From positions 777,868,809-777,932,808 of the forward strand of contig CM057339.1 in NCBI GenBank assembly GCA_030015575.1: a stretch of DNA of 64,000 bases, written 5' to 3'. Below are positions 11,743 to 21,268 of this stretch, piece by piece. The notes below the pieces were generated by a model that worked only from the letters and a program-made list of their open reading frames with translations, searched no databases and was not told where the DNA came from. This DNA comes from Agapanthus africanus. Lineage: Eukaryota; Streptophyta; Magnoliopsida; Asparagales; Amaryllidaceae. Made by a program: the position numbers and the translations under genes. The number at the start of each line of letters is the position of its first letter. The first letter of the stretch is position 1.

Positions 11743-12145
11743 TTGCTTTGCATAATGGTATTCCTTGATGAATATCCAGCATCTCATTCGATGAGGAAAG
11801 AGCCGAGATCGTTTCACCGGGAGTGACCTCTTTAGCAAAAGCTAGCAGATGCTACAACCCACTCGGTTTTGTCTTTTGATTGCTTCACTAGTTCTTGCTT
11901 TGCATAGTGGTATTTCTTGATAAATATCCAGCATCTCATTCGATGAGGAAAGAGTCGAGATCGCTTCACCGGGAGTGACCACTTTACAAAAGCTAGCAGA
12001 TGCTACAACCCACTTGGTTTGTCTTTTGATTGCTTATCTGGTTCTTGCTTTGCATAGTGGTATTCCTTGGTGAATATCTAGCACCTCATTCGATGAGGAA
12101 AGGGCCGAGATCTCTTCACCGGGAGTGACCTCTTTAGCAAAACTA
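11743..12145 (+). repeat. Tandem repeat, about 150 bp x 2.7
   Basis: Starts of the unit TTGCTTTGCATA lie at 11743, 11895 and 12045. Each unit contains CTCATTCGATGAG (a 5-bp stem with TCG loop in the first two copies) and TTCACCGGGAGTGACC. Two diverged copies occur at the equivalent place in B (27788-28027), so the duplication is old or recurrent. Confidence 0.85.
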
Positions 12146-12279
12146 GAAAAAGCCTAAAAAACACTCCTTTTCAAAATCACTCGATTCTACAACGGTATCA
12201 AGTTCATTACGTAAAAGGTTTTCTTAAGAACCTGTCGTAGCCCTCCGTCATTTCAGATAAGTACTATTTAGTATTCATG

Positions 12280-12484
12280 CTACGTTTTTTGGCCTTCGTC
12301 AAGGCGTAGTGTGCGGTACCTGATTAGTGCTTATCTACTGCATATGATGCGATTGGATTAGGGTAGTCGTGCGAATTTGTGGCCTTCGTCAAAGGTCGTG
12401 CGGGTGGGTTTAATTCAATCACGAAATGTACGGGTTGAACTTGACTAGCGGCCTATGGTTTGTTGGCCTTCGTCAAGGTCATAG
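12280..12484 (+). other. Three leader hairpins (element A)
   Basis: Three stems spaced about 85-90 bp apart. Hairpin 1: CTACG 12280-12284 with CGTAG 12305-12309, inner CCTT/AAGG around CGTC. Hairpin 2: CGTGCGA 12369-12375 with TCGTGCG 12397-12403 (two G-U pairs), inner CCTT/AAGG. Hairpin 3: CTATG 12453-12457 with CATAG 12480-12484, inner CCTT/AAGG. Elements B and E have three at the same place with different but still complementary stems. Confidence 0.75.
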
Positions 12485-12916
12485 AATGTTAGGGGCAAAA
12501 TATTATTGGGAATTTCAAGTGTTGAAATTTGCAATGTGATTGCATACCTTCTATGAGATAGTTGGATCTCGATACCCACTGCGAGTTAGAGTTACTCCTG
12601 GGAGAGTTTTGCACATTACAATTAGCGGATCAAGTAGGTGTCTAGAAAGGTGTTAACGGGGTTATGCCCCTGAGAAAATGAGGTTTATTTTAATTAGGTC
12701 CATGCGAAAGCACGGGGAACCTCCCTCAAAGTACCAACACTGTCCTAGCTGAAAGATTGGTGAACTTGTAGGGTGTAATTAATCCCGGCTAGTCTTACCT
12801 TTTAAGGTTTGAAATAAGATTTGATAAAAACAGTGGGAGCCATCTTGATTAGATAAAATAATAACCAATCTAATCTTGCAAAAGCATACGCAAAATATTT
12901 TCTTCTTTCTCTCTCT

Positions 12917-13367
12917 CCAGGTAGCGACCATATCATGCCTTAATCAAGATAATAATAAGGATGTATTGACTGAACCCGCTTGTTATACTGGGCTGGGGAA
13001 CGTTGGTGCCGCTCTATCTTATAATTGTTATAAGTCTGAGCAGGAAATATGGGAATATCCGGATTCCCACGCGACCCAAACGAGGAATGAGCATGCTGAT
13101 GCATCTTCTTCGGGTGTGTTAGTTACCAAGAACTGTTTCTCAGTACACTCTACATCCTGGGTATTAGATACTGGATCAGAATCACATATATGTAATATAT
13201 TACATAGGCTAAAGAAAGGTAGAGAACTAGGAATAGGTGATCATTCTCTAGTAGTAGGAAATGGTGCAAGTGTTGCAGCCAAAGAAGTTGGCGAATATCA
13301 TCTTGTATTACCAACTGGTAATACATTGATTCTGAACGAATGTTATTACATATCGAACCTGATATGA
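12917..13367 (+). pseudogene. Copia protease with gag-replacement N-terminus (element A)
   Basis: Open without a stop across 451 bp. The C-terminal half holds the copia protease motif SWVLDTGSESHIC (catalytic Asp codon 13167-13169) followed by the VGNGASVAAKEVGEYHL strand region. The N-terminal 65 residues (VATISCLNQDNN..., GLGNVGAALSY) are not Gag: there is no capsid-like domain and no CCHC knuckle. B carries the same N-terminal segment in the same position, whereas E has a true gag with a knuckle before its protease. The usual ATG is replaced: E reads ATGGCAGCAACC where A reads GTAGCGACC after CCAG. An upstream ATG at 12876 is in frame but sits in the leader. The frame ends at 13367 inside the strand following the flap. 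Confidence 0.65.
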
Positions 13368-14440
13368 AATATTATATCATTTTCTTTATTATGTAAAGAA
13401 AGATATAATCTTGTATTATAGGATAATGTTATGAACATTTTCCTGAATCAAAAGTTGATTTGATCAGGCACGTTATATAATGACATATACGTTCTAATCA
13501 AACTACAATTCTCAACATACAGAACACACATAAGAGGAAAAGTTCAGAAATGAACGAATCCTTCTTGTGGTATTGTAGACTAGGTCATATCAATGCGACA
13601 CGACTAGCTAAGTTGCATAAAGATGGATATTGAATCGGTTTGAATTTACATCATATGAAACTTGCTAGTTGTGTCTCAAAGGTAAAATGACCAAAACTCC
13701 ATTTATCGGACACGGAGAAAGAGCTACTAAACTCTTGGGAATGATACATAGTGATGTATGCAGCCCTATGTCTACACATGCCAGGGTTGGTTTTTCATAC
13801 TTCATTACATTCATCGATGATCTCTCAAGATTCGGACATGTGTTCCTGTTGGAAACATAAGTCTGAAGCTTTTTGAGATATTCAAGGAATATAAGTACGA
13901 AGTGGAGAACCAAACGGGTAAAAGTATTAAAATCCTTTGATCTGATCGAGGAGGAGAATACTTAAGCACGGAGTTCCTGGATTATTTAAAAGAGAATGGG
14001 ATTCTCTCTTAGCTTGCTCCTCCGTAGACACCACAGCACAACGGTGTGTCGGAGAGGAGGAATCGCACCCTATTAGATATGGTACGCTCTATGATGAGTA
14101 GCGTTGAGTTACCTGTTTCCTTTTGGGGTTATGCGCTTGAGAAGATGCATACGTATTGAATAGAGTTCTATCCAAATCAGTGCCTACCACTCCATTTGAG
14201 ATATGGAATGGGAAGAGACCATCTCTTAAACGAGTTAAGATATAGGGTTGTCCGGCCTATGTTGAAAAGCAAAATCCGGACAAGTTCGAGGCAAGGTCAG
14301 TACTGTATAAGTTTGTTGGATATCCCGAACATTCGCGAGGGTATATCTTCTACCATATTGAGGTGCAAAAGGTGGTTTGTTTCTCAGCATGCTACCTTTT
14401 TAGAAAAGGAATTTCTTATGGAAGAAATTAGTGGTCATAA
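13368..14440 (+). pseudogene. Copia integrase (element A), decayed
   Basis: 13440-13690 is the pre-integrase zinc-binding region, now full of stops. From about 13690 the core reads KGKMTKTPFIGHGERATKLL and then GMIHSDVCSPMSTHAR, giving the first catalytic Asp, then FSYFITFIDDLSRFGHVF. Further fragments in shifted frames match the intact integrase of B (25226-25852), including the SDRGGEYLS and GVSERKNRT regions near 13940 and 14045, and KFVGYP near 14310. At least four frameshifts and several stops. Family role: insertion of the cDNA into chromosomes; this copy cannot be functional. Confidence 0.75.
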
Positions 14441-15680
14441 GGTAGATCTGGAAGACGTTCCAACTAGACAAACTAACGGCTGATGATTTGGTAGAACCAG
14501 AGGATTTAATAGTTCCCGACGAACCTCAGCCTCACCGCAGATTTAGTAGGGTTCTCATCCACTTGAGAGATACTGCGGTTTTCTCAATGACAGTGGGAGC
14601 AAGGATTGCATTATTGAAGATGATGCCCCAACTAGTTTCGAGCAGGCCATCACAAGTGGAGATTCTGTGAAATGGCTGGATGCTATGCGTTCTGAGATGG
14701 AATCCATATACACCAACAAAGTAACGACTTTGGTAGTTGCACCTGAAGGGGTAAAACCCATCGGGAACAAGTGGATCTTGAGAAGATTCTTGGTGTAGAT
14801 GGAAAAGTTGAGACTTTCAAAGCTAGACTTGAAGCAAAAGGTTTTCGTCAATAAACAGGTGTGGATTTTGATGAAACGTTTTCTCCAGTGGCTATGCTTA
14901 AGTCCATCCGGATCCTACTTTCTATTGCTGCATACCATAACTACGAAATCTGGCAGATCGACGTCAAGTCCTCTTTTCTAAATGGCGATTTAGAAGAGAG
15001 CGTGTACATGACACTGCCAGAGGGCTTCGTAGACAGTAGGAGCAGTAGAAAGGTGTGAAAGTTTCTTAAATCGATATATGGATTAAAGCAGGCAGCACGG
15101 AGTTGAAACATCTGTTTTGATGTGGCAGTCAAAGAGTTTGACTTCATCAAAATGATAGATGAACCTTGTAAATACAAGAAGGTTGTAGAGAGTAAGGTTG
15201 TCTTCCTCGTATCGTACGTGGATGTCAGACTCTTGATAAGAAATGGAGTTCCTATGCTACACTCGGTCAAGCTCCTCTTATCATAAAGATTCTCCATGAA
15301 GGATCTGGGTGATACCTCCAACATCCCGGGGATTAGATCTATAGAGATAGATCTAAGCGGATGTTGGGATTGTCCTAATCCAGGTACATTGATACCATAC
15401 TAAAGAGGTTTAGTATGGAAGATTCCAAGCGCGGGAATTTACCCACGATCTCAGCAATCACTCTCTCGAAAGAGATGTCCCCCAAGACAGATTTGGAGAG
15501 GGCTCGCATGCAAGGGATACCCTATGCTTCGGCAATAAGGTATATCATGTATGCAATATTATGTACCCTACCGGATGCAGCGTACGCACTTAGTGTTGTA
15601 AGCAGGTATCAATCGGATCCTGGGGAGAATCACTGGACAGCAGTGAAGAACATTCTTAAGTACTTGAGAAGGAATAAAGA
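14441..15680 (+). pseudogene. Copia reverse transcriptase and start of RNase H (element A)
   Basis: The RT core is clearest at 14861-15058: DFDETFSPVAMLKSIRIL, then IWQIDVKSSFLNGDLEESV and YMTLPEGFVD. The catalytic YVDD box is mutated to YVDV at 15215-15226, losing one metal-binding Asp. After further stops, 15415-15680 carries YASAIRYIMYAILCT and YALSVVSRYQSDPGENHW, the RNase H connection region, up to KNILKYLRR where element B was inserted at 15681. The remainder of RNase H is at 31351-31830. Frameshifts near 14770, 15060 and 15330. Confidence 0.8.
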
Positions 15681-17742
15681 TGTTAGGTCCACGTTACCCA
15701 TCCCAGTTCTTTCGGAGAGGCGGAATAGGTAAAAATCAAAATTTTCTCACAAGGTGACATGGACCATCCATGATGGATCTTTGCTAAACAAAAACTAACA
15801 CATAAACTATAAGTTCTAGCTACTATGTAGAATGGTTATACCTAGATCTTGAACTCTTCTTCTTGTTGTGGTTCTCCTTCTTGCTTGCTCCTTGTAGTGG
15901 CGTAGACGGCTCCTCCTCGCCGTCTTCTCTTTGCCGAAGATAGATCCACCCGAGGGCCTCGAACTTGAGCTCCTACCTCAACCAAGAGGTAACTAGAGTG
16001 CTAGGTTTGCTAGACAAAGAACCCTAGAAAGAGTAGAGAGGAGTTATGGTGGTTTTGTCTCAAAATTTTATGATTTCCAACTCGAAGAGGGAGAGCTTTC
16101 TTTCAAGAGAGAGAAAGAATATGATAGAATGAACTCACTTTTTGCAACATGCTCACATAATAAGAATAATGATAATAATAATAATAATTAAGAAATTGTG
16201 ATGGTTAGTTTATGAATGACCATTATCATTTCATCATTTAATGCATTTGCAAGAAACAAGAAGCATCTTTGAAATGAAATGATGATGGTCAACTAGTCAA
16301 CAATAGTCAACCGGTCAACAAAGTCAACAAGTCAACAAAAGTCAAATGTTCAACTCAACCATGGCACAATTATCTTTAATTAATATTATTAATCATATTT
16401 CTCATTCTCATTAGGGTTTGGAAAAAATCAACGGTCAACAACCCTAATGAGAACCCTCTGCCTCTGCCTCTGTCAACTGTGCATACACACCCGCATCCGT
16501 GTTCCGAGGAACATGAATACAATGAGACAAAACCAATCCCAAAACAAATACTAGAATCTGGCGTAAACCAAAGCCCGCTAGTAATAACTGCACGGACACC
16601 AAAACGTGCACAAGTGCGCGGATGTGAACGAACCCCGTCGCAAAACCATGCGACCTCTACTCTGTTTTGCCCAAAGGCGAATAACCCTCTGTGTGGGACT
16701 CTAAAGGCTCGACACTATGCGGGCAGTGGGTTTAACCACAGGCCGCAAGCGGTACTAGCTGTACGTAACGGTCCCCAGGCAGATGCCGATAAGAAGACTG
16801 ATGAGGTGAACCCATCCGAACTCCTACTGAGCCTGAATGTGACAATCTCCGTACAGTCCGGTCTGTTCGTCTTAGAGTATCGCATGTCGGGCCTTGGGGG
16901 TCGGTAAACGTCAGACCCCTAATGGCGGTACAAGTCGTGTCGGAGTGTAGCCCAGAACACCCTGAGAAACTACTGGTAACACTACCAGCAAATCTCGCTT
17001 GCCCTGGCCAGGGACGATTATGTGTAATGGCTCTCCTAGACACAGCACGATATCAACTGCCAATATCGGGAGAGACAAATCCTGTCTAACCGTCACTGCC
17101 TCCAAGTACTTCGGGACTGCACCCAATTACTGCCTGTTTGCACGACTTAATAGAGCTGTGGTAGGGTAGTAATTTAAGAACAGTGAGAACACACTTAAGG
17201 CAAAGTGACAATGTCAAGTCAACGGACTACAGCTGTACTCATGTCACTTGGGAACTGTTAACTGATGATAGGTATAATACCAACCTACAGTTCCCGACGA
17301 GTCCTGTCCAGTGTACTCGTAACCTAACGAGCACCTGCATACTATCTCTAGTACGACGTACTGATGGCTGTGGGACAGACCATCTCCCCTGCTAGGACGA
17401 GAAGCGTATGCACCAGTCTACTCTGGAGTATCGATGCCCTGTCTCGATAATCCTATGACTAGGGACCAAAGTAAGGATGTTCTTATAGACTACCCAGCCC
17501 CTACTAGTGTGATCGCCATCACAACGCCGGTAGTCAAGCAAAGATCCTAGGGGCTCCATCAATATGTATTAGCGATATGTTAAAAGAAACATATACACAT
17601 ATTAAGATAGAAAAAAACTAAGTAGCATACTACTATATCGAGCAAGACTGTCGTAAACCCGTATATATATCCCAAGCCTCCAAAATGTATTATACAAACT
17701 AGTACTATACAATAATGGCCTATAGGGCATACATATCCAACA
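15681..17742 (-). repeat. 3' LTR of element B
   Basis: 2062 bp. Matches 29261-31350 throughout; lacks a 28-bp piece near 16083 that is present at about 29670. Contains an (AAT)n run near 16160. A plus-strand open frame at 16479-16907 has a partner at the same place in the other LTR, but it lies antisense in U3 and is not regarded as a gene. Confidence 0.92.
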
Positions 17743-17757
17743 ATCTCCCACTTGCAC
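17743..17757 (-). promoter_or_regulatory. Polypurine tract of element B
   Basis: Read on the minus strand, GCAAGTGGGAGATTG abuts the 3' LTR, the usual site of plus-strand cDNA priming. The same tract precedes A's LTR2 (31851-31863). Confidence 0.8.
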
Positions 17758-17835
17758 TAAAGGCCAGTAATTGGTGTACCGCATACCCAACGTATGCACT
17801 GAGGCCAGCTGCTGGTGTACTGCATACCCAATAGC

Positions 17836-18540
17836 TCAAAAAGTCGCTCGAACTGTGTTTGAGGGAGGGCCTTTGTGGGGATCCGCCGTGTTGTCTTTTG
17901 TGTCCACTCTCCATACCTCGATCTCCTGGCGATCAATGATCTCCCTGATCAGGTGATACCGCCTTAAGATGTGTCTGGACTTCTGATGGGACCTTGGTTC
18001 CTTCGCTAAAGCTATAGCCCCATTGTTATCGCAATACAAAGGTATTGGGTCAATAATGGACGGCACCACCTGAAGTTCACTAATGAACTTCTTCATCCAG
18101 ACCGACTCTTTTGCGGCATCGCTTGCATCAATGTATTCAGCCTCCATCGTCGAGTCTGCGACGGTATCCTGTTTGGAACTCTTCCAACACACCGTCCCTC
18201 CGTTGAGGGTAAACACAAAACCCGAGACAGACTTGCTGCCATCTTTGTCACTCTGGAAGCTTGAATCGGTAAAGGACTCGACCCTGAGGTCTCCATTACC
18301 GTAAACCAGGAACATCTCCTTAGTCCTTCTCAGGTACTTGAGAATGTTCTTCGCTACCGTCCAGTGTTCCTCACCTGGGTTTGACTGATACCGGCTCACC
18401 ACGCTCAGCACGTAAGCTACATCTGGTCTTGTACATAGCATCGCATACATTATAGATCCTACCGCTGAAGCGTAGGGTATAGTGCTCATGCGAGCCCTCT
18501 CCTCGTCAGTCTTAGGAGACATCTTCTTGGAGGGGGTGAT
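17836..18540 (-). pseudogene. Copia RNase H (element B)
   Basis: A 228-codon frame (17836-18522). In order: YASAVGSIMYAMLCTRPDVA and SVVSRYQSNPGEEHW (connection), YGNGDLRVESFTDSSFQSDK (first catalytic Asp region), TVADSTMEAEYIDASDA (catalytic Glu and Asp region), LYCDNNGAIALAKEPRSHQK (third acidic region) and HLIREIIDRQEIEV. The end (ADPHKGPPSN...) departs from the usual DPLTK-type ending through a frameshift near 17890. Upstream the frame runs into C at 18553 and resumes at 24147 in RT. RNase H removes the RNA strand during cDNA synthesis; the acidic residues look intact. Confidence 0.85.
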
Positions 18541-19364
18541 TTCGTGTAATGCGTGTTAGTTATTTGTATGCCCTAGAGGCCATTACTGTACATTGGATGT
18601 ATATTGTAGTGGATGCTAGGACATATATAGGGAGGAATTTCTTGCTCGACATGATAGTATGCTATCTGGTTGATCTTTACCTTAACGTGTATACTGATTG
18701 TCTCTCTGTTACATGTTGGTAAAGCCCTTAGGATGTGTACTTGACTACCTGAACTATGATGCGGATCATACTAGTGGGGACATGGTAGTCTATAAGTACA
18801 TCCTTCAAGGTCCCTAGTCGTGGGTATATCGAGACGGGGCATCGATATACCAGTGTAGACTAGCGTATACCTTCTCGACCCATACAGATGGGCGATGGAT
18901 GATCCCATATCCATTGGTGTTTGTGTAACACCTTAGGATAAGGGTTAGTGAATAATTATAATTAATTAATGGTTTTTAATAAAAAGTTTACTAAATTGGG
19001 TTTTATATATTTTTCCTAATTTAATATATATTTTTCCAAAATTTTATTAGGCTTGCACAAACATGTGCATGTAAACTAGGGTTTTTAAATGAAGAAAATA
19101 CCATAATTTTAACCATGGTGGGTTAATTGTGGGATTAATTCTTTTGGGTTATAAGTAAGTTTAATTAGTTAACTAAAAGTAACTTTAATTTGAATTTTAG
19201 GGTTAAGTGTTGACTTGTGTGAGAGAGAGATGAGGGCATCATGGCTAGGCCATGCTTGCATTAATGAGGTGAGAGAGTGAGGGGTGACTTTTGTGTGTGA
19301 TGATTGGGGTAGCCTCTCATTTCTTTTGGTTTTCTCTCAAGCTCTCACACTCTCACATACACAA

Positions 19365-19500
19365 CATACCAACACACTCACACACACACTTACCTTCAGC
19401 CCCAGCAGCAGCTCCAGAACCAGCAACAACAGCAGCACACTCCACAGCAACAACAGCAGCAGTAGCAAGCACAAACAGCAGCAGCAGAGGCAGTGAGCAG
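19365..19500 (+). repeat. CA-rich then CAG/CAA-rich tract in D
   Basis: ACACACACTCACACACAC-type sequence passes into CAGCAGCTCCAG...CAACAACAGCAGCAG. It lies where a leader transcript would begin and gives spurious open frames in several phases. Confidence 0.7.
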
Positions 19501-20828
19501 TAGCAGCAGCCCCAGATCCCAGTGCAGCGACTTCTCTCCACTTCTTCTTCTTCCTGCAGCTCCCTAGGGTCGAGAGTGAGGTATACTTCCTACCTTATCC
19601 CCTAGTTAGCGTAGTTTGTGTAGTTTTGCTTCGGATATCGGGTTTTAGTGCATTTTAGTGTGATATGGGGTAATTTGTGAGATTCTTGTGCAAATGAAGT
19701 GAGTTGTGGTTTCAGTAGGTCCTTAGTAAGTTGTTGAGGCCACAGCAACCTAGTCCAACCCCTCTTACGCTAAAATACCACCAATTTCACGATTCGATGC
19801 AAAATGTCGTTTTTGTGCAGATTTTAGGATTTCAGTGATCTGCTTTTACTAAGTGAGTTTTTGAGTGTTTGAAACAACTTCAGAATGTTAGGCAGGCTTT
19901 TTCAGGGATTTGAGTGAAGTTCGAGCCCATTCCACCGGGGTTGGGCCGGCGACAGGCACGGTTTGGCCGGCGACGCCGGCCTCCCTTCCCCCATTTTGGC
20001 TCGTTTTGTGCAGGGTGGTTTCTGGGTGTATTTTTCAGTGTTTGGTCTTGTTGTTTTTGTGGGATTTCTTCCAGGTAAAAATCTGGGAGCTGTTTCCCTA
20101 TATTGGGGTGTGTGTGTTTAGTGCGACATGCACGTTGCTGTAGATCTGGTGCGTGCTACGCATCGTAGCGTGTCGGGGTGATTCTTGGTTCAGTACACAC
20201 ACGCGTTTTAGCGTATTGCGCACACGCGCGATTGGTTTGCGACACGAGTTTCTAGTTTGACCGTGATATCGCGTTTTTGGCAAAATTAAACTTATATGTG
20301 TAATATGTGTTGTGATTTTAGGTTCGCAGGCCAGTGAGACGGACGCTGCGAAGAAGGGCAAGCAAGTGGTTGGATACACCTAGCGCGAGACACGGTGAGT
20401 AGATTTCACATCTACGGGGATATCGCCCGCATGGCGTTATGCGTCAGGGCTGATAGGACTTTGTTATTATATGTTTCATACATCCCATAGACTGTCATTG
20501 CATATTGCATTCCCTGCTATACATATATACATATTGCTTAGAACTGATAGAACTGCCATGATCATACTATTGTATATTGTTGTAACTCATCTAGACTTGA
20601 TACCTATATCACAGTGGATCATTGCATTGTAGTTCATTCTCGTGTGACATGACTTGATATACACATTGATGCACCCATCACATCGCAGTTACTTGTATTA
20701 TTGTTGGGATTTCATATGATTTATGGATTTGGGAACTGTGGCCTTTTCAAATAAGAACCATTTAAAAACCCGGTTCCCTTGATATGATAATTTGGGGCGT
20801 CGCCCCGTGTTTTCTCGGTGCTTGAGGC

Positions 20829-21268
20829 ATGGATTGATATAGGGCTGACCCGGACTGACGGATGCCCGATGGATTGATATAGGGCTGACCCGGACTGACG
20901 GATGCCCGATGGATTGATATAGGGCTGACCCGGATTGACGGATGCCCGATGGATTGATATAGGGCTGACCCGGACTGACGGATGCCCGATGGATTGATAT
21001 AGGGCTGACCCGGACTGACGGATGCCCGATGGATTGATATAGGGCTGACCCGGACTGACGGATGCCCGATGGATTGATATAGGGCTGACCCGGACTGACG
21101 GATGCCCGATGGATTGATAGAGGGCTGACCCGGACTGACGGATGCCCGATGGATTGATTGAGGGCTGACCCGGACTGACGGATGCCCGATATATTGAGAG
21201 TGGGATGACCCGGACTGACGGATTCCCGGTATATACGTGAGAGAGGGCTGCCCCGGATTGACGGAGGC
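20829..21268 (+). repeat. 40-bp tandem repeat array in D
   Basis: Nine well-conserved units (GGATTGAT at 20831, 20871, 20911, 20951, 20991, 21031, 21071, 21111, 21151) plus two diverged units. Each contains AGGGCTGACCCGGACTGACG. The period is not a multiple of three, so the open frames running through it on the minus strand simply cycle through three phases. Divergence rises towards the right end. Confidence 0.93.

Larger units (their letters stand above)
9931..12916 (+). other. Non-coding leader of element A
   Basis: About 3 kb between PBS and the protease frame with no convincing coding sequence. It holds a strong GC hairpin at 10135-10155, blocks shared with the leaders of B and E, three 150-bp tandem units at 11743-12145, three hairpins at 12280-12484, and ends in a pyrimidine run CTCTCTCTCCAG at the point where E starts gag. 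The first 1.6 kb is duplicated after LTR2 (34080-35656). Confidence 0.7.

Noticed and set aside
11743..12145. CRISPR-like repeat with three units
   Set aside because: The whole 150-bp unit is repeated without variable spacers; same block in element B.
16479..16907. Open frame of 142 codons repeated at 30088-30483
   Set aside because: Both lie antisense in the U3 of B's LTRs; they are alike because the LTRs are alike. No domain, and the second copy is shorter.
16732..17043. Sense-strand open frames in B's LTRs (also 30341-30652)
   Set aside because: In LTR U3, no protein resemblance, and not conserved in the homologous LTRs of A, C or H.
19284..19503. Ser/Asn/Gln-rich open frames
   Set aside because: CA and CAG/CAA tracts of LTR D translated; two frames are open at once, a sign of composition rather than coding.
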